NCBI RefSeq assembly: GCF_024343775.1
Contig: NZ_RJUF01000003.1
Coordinates: forward strand, 124,001 to 188,000
DNA length: 64,000 nucleotides
Source of the DNA: Lacihabitans soyangensis
Lineage (GTDB): Bacteria > Bacteroidota > Bacteroidia > Cytophagales > Spirosomataceae
Direction of reading: 5' to 3'
This document shows, piece by piece, positions 26,491 through 35,940 of the stretch; within the stretch, counting starts at the first letter, position 1; the number at the start of each line of letters is the position of its first letter. The notes under the pieces are model-generated. The model saw only the letters and a list, made by a program, of their open reading frames with translations. It ran no database searches and was not told the origin of the DNA. A program made the position numbers and the translations under genes.

Positions 26491-27165
26491 ATGAGTTTAA
26501 ACAAAGCATTCTTGCTTATTTTGTGGTGCCTGGGATTCTCCGTAACTGCCCAAAAACCAGCGATTAGCCTATTTAATGGGAAAGATTTCACCGGCTGGCA
26601 CATAGATGTGCCCAAACTTGACGAAAACCCCAATGGTAAGAACCCATTTATCGTCCGAGAGGGTAAATTGGTGAGCTTGGCGGATCCACAGGGCCACATC
26701 ATCACAGACAAAGTCTATGAGAACTTTGAGCTCGAAGTCCAGTACCGTTTCGCTGGAAAACCAGGCAACTGTGGCGTTTTGGTGTTTTGTTCTACGCCAC
26801 GAATACTTTACAAAATGTTTCCAAAATCCATTGAATGCCAGCTTATGCACACCAATGCAGGCGATTTTTGGTGTATTGGTGAAGACGTTGTCACGCCAAA
26901 TATGGAATCTCGCCGAGGCAAAAAGGAGGATTGGGGCGTAACCGAAGGCAAAGAACGCCGAGTGAAAAACCTCACGGATAATTCAGAAAAACCGGTAGGG
27001 GAGTGGAATACCATGAAAGTAAGGTGCGATGGAAATAAAATAACCGTTTGGGTAAATGGCGACCTTGTAAACGAAGGTTTTGCAACAGCGAGTAAGGGTC
27101 AAATAGCCTTACAAGCCGAAGGTTCGGAGGTTGAATTTAGGAAAGTGGAGCTGAGGGAGTTGTGA
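26491..27165 (+). CDS. exported DUF1080 (3-keto-disaccharide hydrolase-like) protein
   Basis: I chose the ATG at 26491 (MSLNKAFLLILWCLGFSVTAQ, a clean signal peptide), giving 224 residues. A longer frame from 26404 has a non-signal N-terminus. The mature protein is a DUF1080 jelly-roll domain: SLFNGKDFTGWHID, GKLVSLADPQGHIITDKVYENFELEVQYRFAGKPGNCGVLVF, KSIECQLMHTNAGDFWCIG, WNTMKVRCDGNKITVWVNGDLVNE and GQIALQAEGSEVEFRKVELREL. Members bind or hydrolyse glucosides and 3-keto-sugars. Its leader shares a 14-base motif with the NIPSNAP gene. Confidence 0.88.
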   Translation: MSLNKAFLLILWCLGFSVTAQKPAISLFNGKDFTGWHIDVPKLDENPNGKNPFIVREGKLVSLADPQGHIITDKVYENFELEVQYRFAGKPGNCGVLVFCSTPRILYKMFPKSIECQLMHTNAGDFWCIGEDVVTPNMESRRGKKEDWGVTEGKERRVKNLTDNSEKPVGEWNTMKVRCDGNKITVWVNGDLVNEGFATASKGQIALQAEGSEVEFRKVELREL

Positions 27166-27298
27166 GTTTAATGAATTGTGTAATTTTCTATTTGTTTATT
27201 TTTTCAAAATATAATTACTTTAACAATTATTTAGAACCAAGCAACTCGTTCCTGAATATTAAATCACCTTTTATTTTATAACCACAAAAATTTAAATT

Positions 27299-28486
27299 AT
27301 GTTTTATTCCGCAAACAAAACAAGCCTACTCACATTTTTATTAGTACAATTTTTTTTAACCACCTACTCACAAACGGTTTTTAAAAAAGGTTATTATCTC
27401 GATAAAACAGGCCAGAAAGTACAATGTTTGATAAAAGACGAAGATTGGTTAAAGAACCCGAAGGTTATTGAAACCCGATTGGAGGATAACGAAGAAATAA
27501 AATTAATCTATCCAAAGGATATTCAAGAATTCGAAATTTATGAAAACAGCAAATATTTAAGTAGGACAGTTAAAATTGATGTTTCTTCTGATGATATTGG
27601 GAAACTAACCTCTGACAAGGAGCCCCTTTGGGAAGAGCGAGAAGTGTTTTTAAAAGTATTGCTTGAGGGTATCAAAGGGTCGTTGTATTCGTTTAATGGA
27701 ATTGGTTTTCGTAGACTCTTTTTTTCTAATAATTCCCAAAATTTAGAGCAGCTTATTTATAAGAAATTTATTGTTACCGAATCAAAAACAGCTTATAATT
27801 TAGCTTTTAAGTCCCAATTGATAAATTTAGTTGGAGAGGATCAGAGTCTTAGAATACTTAATATGAATTATTCTGAGCAGGCAATTATGGATATTTTTAA
27901 ATTCTTTAATAACAACGACTATAAAGAGTTTGTCCGAAAGGAAAAGAGAGATAGGTTTGAGCTTAAAGTACTACCAGGACTGTCCTACTCTGATATGACT
28001 TTAAATCTTGGAAGGTCCCAAGTTAAATATGAAAATCAGTTTGACTATCGGATTGGTTTAGAGCTTGGTTTTACCTTGCCTTTTTTCAATAACTCTTGGA
28101 GTGTAATTGCAGAACCGAATATATACATAAGCCCTACAAGGAAACCACAAGGTCAAGTGGCTATCCAGGATATTGAATATAAGTTTTTGACTGTTCCTTT
28201 GGGCATTAAAGGTAAATCATTTCTAGATAAGAAACGGAGTTTGGTTTACAAGGGATTGTTTGATTTTGGAACAAAAATATACCCGAGTTTCAATAGAAAT
28301 GAAGGAAATGGATTTATCTTCTCGGGAGGAACCAACCTTACTGTTGGAGTGGGTTACGAAGTTGGTAAATCTTGCTTTGAATTTAGATATGTTACAAACT
28401 CGAATATTTTGCGTCTGTACCCAGATTATAATTCTCTACATCAGAAGTTTATGATCGTTTATGGATATAGTTTGTTGAAAAAGTAG
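27299..28486 (+). CDS. exported outer-membrane beta-barrel-like protein (395 aa)
   Basis: A secreted protein with a signal ending TTYSQ. The N-terminal part (about 28-130) has the pattern KGYYLDKTGQKVQCLIKDEDWLKNPKVIE, seen in a Bacteroidota-specific secreted family. The C-terminal half (from about 225) alternates amphipathic strands (FELKVLPGLSYSDMTLNL, FDYRIGLELGFTLPFF, SWSVIAEPNIYISP) and ends near an aromatic strand, resembling an eight-to-ten-strand barrel. The gene is more AT-rich than its neighbours. Function is unknown. Confidence 0.75.
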   Translation: MFYSANKTSLLTFLLVQFFLTTYSQTVFKKGYYLDKTGQKVQCLIKDEDWLKNPKVIETRLEDNEEIKLIYPKDIQEFEIYENSKYLSRTVKIDVSSDDIGKLTSDKEPLWEEREVFLKVLLEGIKGSLYSFNGIGFRRLFFSNNSQNLEQLIYKKFIVTESKTAYNLAFKSQLINLVGEDQSLRILNMNYSEQAIMDIFKFFNNNDYKEFVRKEKRDRFELKVLPGLSYSDMTLNLGRSQVKYENQFDYRIGLELGFTLPFFNNSWSVIAEPNIYISPTRKPQGQVAIQDIEYKFLTVPLGIKGKSFLDKKRSLVYKGLFDFGTKIYPSFNRNEGNGFIFSGGTNLTVGVGYEVGKSCFEFRYVTNSNILRLYPDYNSLHQKFMIVYGYSLLKK

Positions 28487-28515
28487 TTTACAGAATATAG
28501 AATCTCCTTAAAAAA

Positions 28516-29508
28516 ATGAAAGTATTATTTATAGGCGGTACAGGCAACATCAGCACTCCCGTAAGCGAAATGGCCATTGCACGAGGCATAGATTTGTATC
28601 ATCTTAATCGTGGCAATAGAACGCCGATAGAGGGAGTTAAGAACTTGGTTGCCGATATTGAGAACTTAGCCGAAACCGAGAAAGTATTAAGAACCCACGA
28701 GTGGGATGTGGTGGTAAACTGGATAGCTTATACACCTGAGCAGGTGCAGCGAGATATCGATCTTTTCAAAAACAAAACTCGGCAGTATGTATTCATCAGC
28801 TCGGCATCGTGCTACGAAAAACCGCCGACCAATTATATTATCACCGAGTCTACTCCACTCAAAAACCCGCATTGGCAATACTCCAGAGACAAAATAGCGT
28901 GTGAAGATTTGCTCGTAAAAGCTTTCAGAGAGCAGAATTTTCCAATGACCATCATCAGGCCTTCACATACTTACTATTCGGTCTTTCCGCTGTCTTTGGG
29001 TGGGTGGATGGAGTTCAACGCCGTCGATCGTATGCGAAAAGGCCAGCCTGTGGTGGTGCAAGGCGATGGCACATCACTTTGGACAGTTACCCACGCACGT
29101 GATTTTGCAAAAGCATTTTTAGGTATGATGGGCAGACCAGCGGCTATAGGAGAGGCATATCATATCACCTCCGACGAAGTACTCACTTGGAACCAAATCT
29201 ACACCCAACTGGCTGAGGCAGCAGGAGCTAAGGCTGATATTGTGCACGTGCCTTCTAAAAAAATCATAGAATACGCTAACGAAAATGGCTTTGAGTCTGA
29301 AGAAGGTGGACTATGGGGCGACAAATCGCATTGTGCGATATTTGACAACACTAAAATCAAACGCTTAGTACCCGATTACGTGGCCACCATTCCTTACGCC
29401 GAAGGTATCAAAGAAACAATTGCCTGGTTTGAGGCAGACCCAGCTAGAATGATTATCAATCCAGTAACCAACAAGCTTTTGGATGGTTTGGTGAAGAAGT
29501 GGGGGTGA
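28516..29508 (+). CDS. NAD-dependent epimerase/dehydratase family protein
   Basis: A 330-residue extended short-chain dehydrogenase-like protein. Its Rossmann motif is FIGGTGNIS (residues 5-13, GxxGxxS/G-like). A YSRDK motif (residues about 119-123) supplies the catalytic Tyr-Lys, and IRPSHTY and HARDFAKAFL are typical later blocks. The SSASCYEKPP stretch resembles the CSP41/NmrA-like branch of the family. The exact substrate is unknown; sugar-nucleotide modification is plausible. It follows the barrel gene by 29 bases. Confidence 0.87.
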   Translation: MKVLFIGGTGNISTPVSEMAIARGIDLYHLNRGNRTPIEGVKNLVADIENLAETEKVLRTHEWDVVVNWIAYTPEQVQRDIDLFKNKTRQYVFISSASCYEKPPTNYIITESTPLKNPHWQYSRDKIACEDLLVKAFREQNFPMTIIRPSHTYYSVFPLSLGGWMEFNAVDRMRKGQPVVVQGDGTSLWTVTHARDFAKAFLGMMGRPAAIGEAYHITSDEVLTWNQIYTQLAEAAGAKADIVHVPSKKIIEYANENGFESEEGGLWGDKSHCAIFDNTKIKRLVPDYVATIPYAEGIKETIAWFEADPARMIINPVTNKLLDGLVKKWG

Positions 29509-29559
29509 AGCTTGAATTTAAGAATTTGGCTAAAGCCCAAAGTAGATATAATAAACAAA

Positions 29560-29684
29560 CACCAGCTAAAGCTGGTGGGAATTCAAAAATAAATCGATCT
29601 AATTTTAACGCTGCGAGATTTTAATTACCACTGGCTTTAGCCAGTGGATGGTGAAAAGTCAGAACTTGTTTGACTTTAGTCAAA
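29560..29684. repeat. three palindromes with a CTTTAG/CTAAAG core (REP-like)
   Basis: Perfect palindromic hairpins occur at 29560-29577 (CACCAGCT aa AGCTGGTG), 29628-29647 (CCACTGGCT tt AGCCAGTGG) and 29669-29684 (TTTGACT tt AGTCAAA). All share a CT-(2 bases)-AG centre, with the first in the opposite orientation. A further near-perfect hairpin (29754-29775) sits closer to the phosphoesterase stop. They fill the 284-base gap between the epimerase and the convergent phosphoesterase and look like an extragenic palindrome cluster. Confidence 0.75.
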
Positions 29685-29792
29685 TTGCGGTAATTGGAAT
29701 ATTCTGTTTCAAGATAAATGAATAGAGTTTATCTAATAACAAAACCCGTCTCAGGTCCGACCTATGGGTCTGACCGCCTTACAGGAAACACC

Positions 29793-30611
29793 CTAAACCG
29801 ATATCTTCTCCTCCAAAATTCTAACAGTTGGATTCATCATATAAGTCAAGATACTATTGTCTTTCATGACTTCTACCACCCTGAAACCGCGGTATTCGGT
29901 GCCCCAGTTGCCGCCAAAGTGGGCATCAAAAAGGTAGGGGAGGCCATTATGCATTTTTAGACCGTCAAGTGAATGGATATGCCCATGAAAAACGGCTTTG
30001 ATATTCTTGTATTCACCGAAAAGTTTTATCAAATCGGGGCTATCGATGCAATGTTCCACCCAAGGAACCTGCGGAACGTGTAGAAAAATAAAGGTGTTTT
30101 TTTGTGCTTTGGCCTTTTCGAGTTCGCTTCTCATCCAATTGAGATCAGGCATCAAATATTCGCCTTTGATGTTAGAGGTATTTCCCAATATTACTGCGTG
30201 ATTTTTTGTGGTAAAACTATGATTTACAGGCATTTTCCATACTTCTTCCCAAAGGTTGTCCGACACCCTGTCGTGGTTACCTCGGGTTACGTAATAAGGC
30301 GTTTTGAGTTGGTCTAGCTTTTGTTTTACTTGTGGCAACAGGCTGGGGTCGTCGTGAAAAAGGTCGCCGTTGATGACACAAAAATCAACTTTTTCTTTTT
30401 CGGCAAACTTATTTACGTGGCCAATCAGGGTATCGTGCATGGTATCAAACTCCGTTTTGGGCTGACCATAATGACCATCAGATGCCACGATGAAGCGGAG
30501 TTTCACCTTACTTCTTGAAGCCACAAAGCTGTCTGCAGAAAAAGCTTCACCAGACAAAAATACGGCACCCGAAAGCCCCAATGTTTTTAGAAAATCTCTT
30601 CTATTTTTCAT
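29793..30611 (-). CDS. exported calcineurin-like metallophosphoesterase
   Basis: I chose the ATG at 30611 (MKNRRDFLKTLGLSGAVFLSG), a Tat-like signal with an RR pair, giving 272 residues; a longer frame adds ten non-signal residues. Metallophosphoesterase motifs appear in order: ASDGHYG (Asp/His metal ligands), INGDLFHDDP, TRGNHDR, the VILGN and FIFLHVP region, and HGHIHSLDG. The N-terminal DxH is partly altered to SDGHY. The substrate is unknown. It is convergent with the epimerase across the palindrome cluster. Confidence 0.87.
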   Translation of the reverse strand: MKNRRDFLKTLGLSGAVFLSGEAFSADSFVASRSKVKLRFIVASDGHYGQPKTEFDTMHDTLIGHVNKFAEKEKVDFCVINGDLFHDDPSLLPQVKQKLDQLKTPYYVTRGNHDRVSDNLWEEVWKMPVNHSFTTKNHAVILGNTSNIKGEYLMPDLNWMRSELEKAKAQKNTFIFLHVPQVPWVEHCIDSPDLIKLFGEYKNIKAVFHGHIHSLDGLKMHNGLPYLFDAHFGGNWGTEYRGFRVVEVMKDNSILTYMMNPTVRILEEKISV

Positions 30612-30629
30612 GATTGTATTTGTTTTTTT

Positions 30630-30961
30630 ACACAGAGTCACACGGCGTTTTTTTTTACTCAGATTGCGTTTTTGAGTCTCACAAAGTTTTTAGCTTTGTT
30701 TAATTCCTAGCGTCTTCCCGCCTTTGCGGTTACAAACTATGTTCTCTCTGTTTAATAATTCGACACAGTGTCACGCAGAGATTTCTTGAATTCGCTTTGC
30801 GTTTTTGAGTCTCACAGAGTTTTTCGCTTCGCTCATTTCCTCGCGTCTTTCCGCCTTTGCGGTTAAAAACTATGTTCTCTTTGTTTAATAATTCGACACA
30901 GTGTCACGCAGAGATTTCTTTTATTCGCTATGCGTTTTTGAGTCTCACAGAGTTTATACGT
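30630..30961. repeat. 133-base tandem repeat block
   Basis: In the 626-base gap before the SGNH gene, a 133-base unit is repeated 2.5 times (starts at 30630, 30763 and 30896), each beginning ACACAG...TCAC. Shared segments include GCGTTTTTGAGTCTCACA and CGCCTTTGCGGTTA. The second and third copies are nearly identical over 65 bases. It looks like an interspersed-type non-coding repeat amplified in place. Nothing recognisable follows in 30962-31267. Confidence 0.8.
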
Positions 30962-31267
30962 AAGAGTTTGTTTTCCAAAGGCTTTGGGTTTTTAAATTTG
31001 TGTTAAAAGTATTAGAATTTATGAATTTCTACATTCAAAATTTGGTTGAATAAATTCTTTCCCTAAATTTCGGGTTTTTCAGGCTTAATCTCGGTTAAAC
31101 GCTTATGGTTTTGACAATTACAAAAGAATAATTAGGACGAATATACAATATTTTATGCATCGTAGCCTAAATTCTTTTTGAACCAGAAAATTTAAATAAG
31201 CAATTCAATTTGACTGAAATTTTCCCAAATACAAAGTAATAAGACCCAAAATTTTCTTACTATAAAG

Positions 31268-32467
31268 ATGACTAAAAATCAATTAAACACAATTGGTCTT
31301 TTAATTTCGATTTTACTTTTTAGCCTAGCAATTTTTAGACAGGACCTGTTTTTCTGGCCGAGCAGACCACGAATAAACTATTTTTTATCGCAATATTTCA
31401 ATAATTATTTAATTTCTCTTTCTTTCATACTGTTTTCCATTTTTTTTTCAAAACTATTAAGGCAAAAATGGTGGTTACTACTTTCTTTTTTTCTTTTGTT
31501 AGAAATCGCTTATTTGTTCTCATTAAACTTCGGACCTGTCTTTTTCTTTGACAAAATAAGAAACACAAAATTACTTTATCACTTTCAAAGAGTTAGCCTT
31601 TCCGTCAGACCTTTGATACAGTTTGAAAAAGAATGTTCGAGATTTGACAAAGAACTACTTTATACTTTAAAACCAGGTAGATCGTCTTTTAATCACCATG
31701 AATTTGACATTCAGTTAGAGATTAATTCAGTTGGACTTAGAGATAAAGAAAATGATTTGGCTTCTCCCAAGGCTATTTTTTTAGGAGATTCCTATACGAT
31801 GGGGTGGGGTGTAGACCAAGAGAATACTTTTGTGGAATTGTTCCAAAAAGCTTCAGGTCTAAAATCACTAAATGCGGGAGTTTCTTCTTATGGTACTGCA
31901 AGAGAATATTTGATGTTTAAAAGGTTGCAAATGGACTCTCTGAAATTGGTTGTCATTCAGTTTAATGAAACGGACCCTCCAGAAAATCAATATTTTATAA
32001 AAAACCAAACACTAGGTATTAAAAAGGAAGAAGATTATAATGGTTCTGTATTGTCGAATAGTAAACTTAAAAAGTATTATTTATTTAAGTACATAAAATC
32101 GGCTTTTATGATCTTTGTAAACGAAAGTCTGATTCCATCATTGAAGAAAGAAAAAATAAGGAACAGTTCATTCGAAGAAGAGTTTCCAAATTATGCCCCT
32201 GAATTCATTTACTTCGTGGAAAATATCAGAAAAATGTACAATGGTGATATTTTAATAACTTATATTGGAGGTTTTAATACGCCGAAGAATGTCATAAATA
32301 CTTTTCAAGATCATTTCAAGGGCAGTGAAAGAGTTCATTTTTTAAATCTCGGAGAGACATTGAAACCAAGCGATTATTTTTATTTAGACGATCATTTAAA
32401 CACTCATGGGCACAAAAAGGTATCTGATGAGTTGGTTCGAAAATTTGCTGGTTTAAATAAGGATTAA
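31268..32467 (+). CDS. SGNH hydrolase-like membrane protein
   Basis: A 399-residue protein. Hydrophobic helices lie at about 8-25, 47-62 and 68-88, followed by an SGNH/GDSL-type domain. Block I is AIFLGDSYTMGWG, with nucleophile Ser175; a Gly-Asn-like block is at LNAGVSSYG; and block V is DDHLNTHGHKK near residue 378. This resembles membrane-anchored SGNH proteins linked to polysaccharide acetylation or export. The gene has low G+C and no close partner. The promoter is not evident. Confidence 0.82.
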   Translation: MTKNQLNTIGLLISILLFSLAIFRQDLFFWPSRPRINYFLSQYFNNYLISLSFILFSIFFSKLLRQKWWLLLSFFLLLEIAYLFSLNFGPVFFFDKIRNTKLLYHFQRVSLSVRPLIQFEKECSRFDKELLYTLKPGRSSFNHHEFDIQLEINSVGLRDKENDLASPKAIFLGDSYTMGWGVDQENTFVELFQKASGLKSLNAGVSSYGTAREYLMFKRLQMDSLKLVVIQFNETDPPENQYFIKNQTLGIKKEEDYNGSVLSNSKLKKYYLFKYIKSAFMIFVNESLIPSLKKEKIRNSSFEEEFPNYAPEFIYFVENIRKMYNGDILITYIGGFNTPKNVINTFQDHFKGSERVHFLNLGETLKPSDYFYLDDHLNTHGHKKVSDELVRKFAGLNKD

Positions 32468-32491
32468 ACCCATGGCCAATCACTAACAATA

Positions 32492-32956
32492 CTAACTATA
32501 AAACAGGCCCCAATCGTCAGGAATATCGTTGGATTTGTCGAAACTGTTTACCCAATCGACAAAAAGAATTCTGAATTCCTCCATCTCCTCACGCAAAAGA
32601 TTGAGGTGTTCTTCATAGCCAAGGTTCATCATTTTAAGTCCAGACGTAATGGTAATAATACTTCTAGCATGAACTTTAATGAGTACCGCATTTTCCATTC
32701 GGAGTGTGTAAAGATCACCAGCCTCTGCACCTCTTATTTTGGCATTTATGATAGCAATATCTTCAAAAAGGGTTTCTTGGTAGCGAAATTTGTCCTTTTC
32801 TGAGTCTATAGTTGCAACGAGGCTACTTATGGTCTCAAAAATCTCATTACCTTTCTTTGTAATGGGCAAATTTGCTACCCTTTTACGTTCCTCTGCCCTT
32901 TTTCTTTCAAACTCTTCGTCACTTTCGAAGTCGTCGTCATCATCGTCAAAGTCCAT
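32492..32956 (-). CDS. acidic conserved hypothetical protein (154 aa)
   Basis: A soluble protein without a signal peptide. The N-terminus is a run of Asp and Glu (MDFDDDDDDFESDEEFERKR), followed by a predicted all-helical body (ANLPITKKGNEIFETISSLVATIDSEKDKFRYQETLFEDIAIINAKIRGAEAGDLYTLRMEN). I recognise no named family, although it looks like a conserved cytoplasmic protein of Cytophagales. It converges on the SGNH gene and is 25 bases from the ThuA gene's end, so the two may be unlinked transcripts. Confidence 0.72.
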   Translation of the reverse strand: MDFDDDDDDFESDEEFERKRAEERKRVANLPITKKGNEIFETISSLVATIDSEKDKFRYQETLFEDIAIINAKIRGAEAGDLYTLRMENAVLIKVHARSIITITSGLKMMNLGYEEHLNLLREEMEEFRILFVDWVNSFDKSNDIPDDWGLFYS

Positions 32957-32981
32957 TTTTTCAGATAATTTGAATTTAACC

Positions 32982-33956
32982 TCACTTCACAAACGCCCGT
33001 GAACTCGTTTTATCCACAGTCGGAAAATCTGAGGGAATCGGAATGGTCACTTTTCCAGTAGCCGCCCATTGTGAGCCTCGGAGTAGGGTAGTGATAAACC
33101 CTACGCACTCCACAGAGTAATCAATATGGCCCATTGGTGTATGGAAAATCCGCCCTTTGCCGTAGTCTATGGTCATGAGCATAGGTTCGTGGCGTGCGGT
33201 TCCTCTGTTTTCTTTTGATGAATATGCCGTGGCCAAAACCTTCATGTTTTCGGCCGGGCCTCGCAGACGGTCATATAGTTCGTCTTTGGCGTGGAGCCAT
33301 TTCATAGGCATACCTTTGGTTATCGGATGCTCGGCGTCTCTGACTTCTATGGTGTATTCGTGCTGTGGTCCATGTGAGCCAGCTTTTCCAGGCGAGTTGT
33401 CTCTAACCAATTTGCCGGCATCGTCAAAATAGACATACGGGCCATCTTTTTCGGTGCGGTCGCCCCAGCCACCCAAACCAATCATTTGGTTATAAGCTGG
33501 CCAAGTCGGAAACGAATTATCTGCTGCGTGGATAATTACTACTCCACCGCCTTTTTTCACAAAATTGTCAAAGGCTTGGTTGGTGGCATCCGGCCAAGGG
33601 GCGGCATTCCAGCCAAAGTTGACAATTACCAGGTCGTATTTCTTAAAGTCAGGTGAGAAATTAGGGTCGGCTTTTGGCTTTTTCTCGGCTGTTGTTTGAG
33701 GCACACCAGCTATAGCAAAATCATTGATTTGGCCATCGGCTTCTCCCCAAGTATAGGCACTGCGTTGCACATCGACCTTAAAAAGACCGGTTTCCTCCAA
33801 GTACTTCTTCATCATGTAGGTAATCTTTGGCCAGTGTGTATGGTTATTCTGACCGTCTACAATAAGCGTTTTAATAAGTTTTTTCTTGGATTGGGCAGTG
33901 GAGGTATTGACCATAAAGAATGCTAAAGCAAATAAAATAAGGTATTTGATTTTCAT
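32982..33956 (-). CDS. exported ThuA-domain protein
   Basis: A 324-residue secreted protein (signal to about residue 21, STAQ). The body is a ThuA-like flavodoxin-type fold: LIVDGQNNHTHWPKITYMMKKYLEETG, YDLVIVNFGWNAAPWPDAT, FVKKGGGVVIIHAADNSFPTWPAYNQMIGLGG, HPITKGMPMKWLHAKDELYDRL, and GKGRIFHTPMGHIDYS with a conserved His pair. ThuA proteins are implicated in trehalose or other sugar catabolism; here the reaction is unknown. Confidence 0.87.
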   Translation of the reverse strand: MKIKYLILFALAFFMVNTSTAQSKKKLIKTLIVDGQNNHTHWPKITYMMKKYLEETGLFKVDVQRSAYTWGEADGQINDFAIAGVPQTTAEKKPKADPNFSPDFKKYDLVIVNFGWNAAPWPDATNQAFDNFVKKGGGVVIIHAADNSFPTWPAYNQMIGLGGWGDRTEKDGPYVYFDDAGKLVRDNSPGKAGSHGPQHEYTIEVRDAEHPITKGMPMKWLHAKDELYDRLRGPAENMKVLATAYSSKENRGTARHEPMLMTIDYGKGRIFHTPMGHIDYSVECVGFITTLLRGSQWAATGKVTIPIPSDFPTVDKTSSRAFVK

Positions 33957-34126
33957 TGAAACATTGGGGTTGAATTTGGTATAAAGATATAAAACAAATA
34001 TTTAAATCGAATTGGGTTTTTCTTTCAAAAACGACAAGTTATGGGTTTTCGGAACAAATAAAACGGAAAAACTAGGTCTCAGAATATTTAAGAGTAGAAA
34101 ACAGGACTATTTTTACAAAAAAATAA

Positions 34127-34933
34127 TTGAAATTGAAGAAGCTGTTAATGTTACTTTTTTTGGCCACCAATTGCTATTCACAACATTTTTTGAGAGACAT
34201 TAAAAAAGAAATTGATGCATGGCGACAGAAAGAATGGAACCACGAAAGTATTTATAAGTATAGTGCTTTAGGTGGGGTTCAGCAAAATTTGCAACAACAA
34301 AGTTTTTCACAAAATCAATTTAGGGGTTTAGGTCTGGCCGTTTTTGGAAGCAAAGTGGTGGACAGAACTAAATACGAAATGGGCGTTGAACGGTATTTGA
34401 GTGCTTTGCCATTTTACAAATCAGAAAATGGATCGGCCAATTCATACTCCGGAAATATGTCTTTAGCAAGGCATTATTTGAGAAAAGTAAATAAGAACTT
34501 TGCCATTGGAGCTCAAGTTTCTTTTAATGTTTCTGCCCGATTTGGGCCCGAATACGATAACAATTCTATTTCGTCGGAAGTATTTTTGAGCCTAAATCCG
34601 AAAATAAAGTATGTAAGAGAATTTAGATTACTTAGAAAAAGCTACGCCATCGATTATAGCCTTTCGGCATCATTGGCCAGTGTAGGATTCTGGACGCCAA
34701 CTTTTACCTCCAATTTTACCAACAATAAGTTTGATGGATTTCTTCCAAACTCTTACAACGCTGTCAATAGCAGGCTTTTGTTGAGATTTCCGAACAAAAA
34801 GCGTATTACAAGTATAAGCCCAATGCTGGGCTACGGTTGGAACTTACAAGCCCTTACACCGAGCAAATATCCAAGTGTAATCAACGGCACCCACACCATT
34901 TATTTAATAGCTAACCTTCATAAAATCAAGTAA
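34127..34933 (+). CDS. exported hypothetical protein, beta-barrel-like (268 aa)
   Basis: The only in-frame starts are TTG at 34127, TTG at 34133 or ATG at 34148. The first gives MKLKKLLMLLFLATNCYSQ, a good signal peptide, and a TAA codon sits just upstream. The mature protein has strand-rich repeats (YSGNMSLARHYLRKVNKNFAIGAQVSFNVSARFG, YAIDYSLSASLASVGFWTP) that fit an outer-membrane barrel. The stop is 2 bases before the S41 peptidase start, so the two genes are probably co-translated. Confidence 0.75.
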   Translation: MKLKKLLMLLFLATNCYSQHFLRDIKKEIDAWRQKEWNHESIYKYSALGGVQQNLQQQSFSQNQFRGLGLAVFGSKVVDRTKYEMGVERYLSALPFYKSENGSANSYSGNMSLARHYLRKVNKNFAIGAQVSFNVSARFGPEYDNNSISSEVFLSLNPKIKYVREFRLLRKSYAIDYSLSASLASVGFWTPTFTSNFTNNKFDGFLPNSYNAVNSRLLLRFPNKKRITSISPMLGYGWNLQALTPSKYPSVINGTHTIYLIANLHKIK

Positions 34934-34935
34934 AT

Positions 34936-35940
34936 ATGAAAAAGTATATCGTTTTAGTATTTGCCGTTTTTTTGTTGTCATGTGAGAGCCTTTTCATGAA
35001 GCCTCAGCCTGAAAATACCCCGAAATCAATCTTTGATCAAGTATGGACTTTCGTAAATGAGAAGTATGCTTTTTTTGAATTTAAAAATGTGGATTGGAAG
35101 CTGATTTATAACAAATACCAGACTCGGATAAGTGATAATATGTCTGACGAGGAGCTTTTTCAGGTATGTTATGACATGTTGTATGAGCTAAAAGACGAAC
35201 ACACCAACCTCATTTCCAAGTTTAATGTCTCACGAAATCCTGAAGTATTTTTGGATTATCCTGAAAATTATTCGGGAGATTTATTGAACAGAAACTATTT
35301 CAAAGGCCGCACTCAGATTGTGTCTCCGTTCTCTTATTTTGATTTTGGCGATGTGGCTTATTTTAGGTATGACTCGTTCATAGATAGCATTTCGGACGAA
35401 GCCCTCGATTATATTTTAGAAAAGTCAAAAACAAAAAAAGGCTTGATATTGGATGTGCGGAATAATGGGGGAGGTGCCGTCATAAATATAGATAAGTTGG
35501 CAAGCAGATTTATTAGCGATACGACGTTATTGGGAACTGAATTTCATAAAAACGGACCAGGTAAAAATGATTTTGTAGAAGAAAAGTCTGAAATTTATCC
35601 TGCTAAAGACGTTGAAACCTATCTCGACAAACCCCTTGTAATTCTGACAAACCGTGGGTGTTACAGTGCTACCAATATGTTTGCAGCATTTATGAAAGGT
35701 CTTAAAAACGTAACACTAATTGGTGGAAAAACTGGCGGTGGCGGAGGCTTACCTACAGCCACTGAGCTAAGTAATGGTTGGATTTTACGAGTTTCTGGTT
35801 CAATAACTTTAGACCGAAATGGCTTTAATATCGAAAACGGGATAGAACCCGATATGAAAATAGATATGTCGAAAGCGGATATGGATAAAGGGAAAGATAC
35901 TATTTTGGAGGAAGGGATGAAGGTGATTAGGCAGAATTGA
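34936..35940 (+). CDS. S41 family peptidase lipoprotein
   Basis: A 334-residue lipoprotein (signal ending LLSC, Cys near 16). The N-terminal helical region (IFDQVWTFVNEKYAFFEFKNVDW...YDMLYELKDEHTNL) resembles tricorn-core/S41B peptidases. The catalytic region has KTKKGLILDVRNNGGGAVINI and TNRGCYSATNMFAAFMKGLKNVTLIGGKTGGGGGLPTATELSNGW, with the nucleophile Ser in GCYSATN. No PDZ domain is obvious. It probably trims peptides in the periplasm. It is coupled to the barrel-like gene 2 bases upstream. Confidence 0.87.
   Translation: MKKYIVLVFAVFLLSCESLFMKPQPENTPKSIFDQVWTFVNEKYAFFEFKNVDWKLIYNKYQTRISDNMSDEELFQVCYDMLYELKDEHTNLISKFNVSRNPEVFLDYPENYSGDLLNRNYFKGRTQIVSPFSYFDFGDVAYFRYDSFIDSISDEALDYILEKSKTKKGLILDVRNNGGGAVINIDKLASRFISDTTLLGTEFHKNGPGKNDFVEEKSEIYPAKDVETYLDKPLVILTNRGCYSATNMFAAFMKGLKNVTLIGGKTGGGGGLPTATELSNGWILRVSGSITLDRNGFNIENGIEPDMKIDMSKADMDKGKDTILEEGMKVIRQN

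Noticed and set aside
29718-29960. An 80-codon frame across the phosphoesterase 3' end.
   Set aside because: It is antisense to a well-supported gene and shows no family features.
29560-31000. The repeats around 29.5-31 kb as a CRISPR array.
   Set aside because: The units are palindromes of different sequence or long tandem copies of 133 bases, without spacers or cas genes.
34012-34203. A 63-codon ATG frame overlapping the start of the 268-residue exported protein gene.
   Set aside because: It is out of frame, lacks family features, and the TTG-started frame gives a clear signal peptide.
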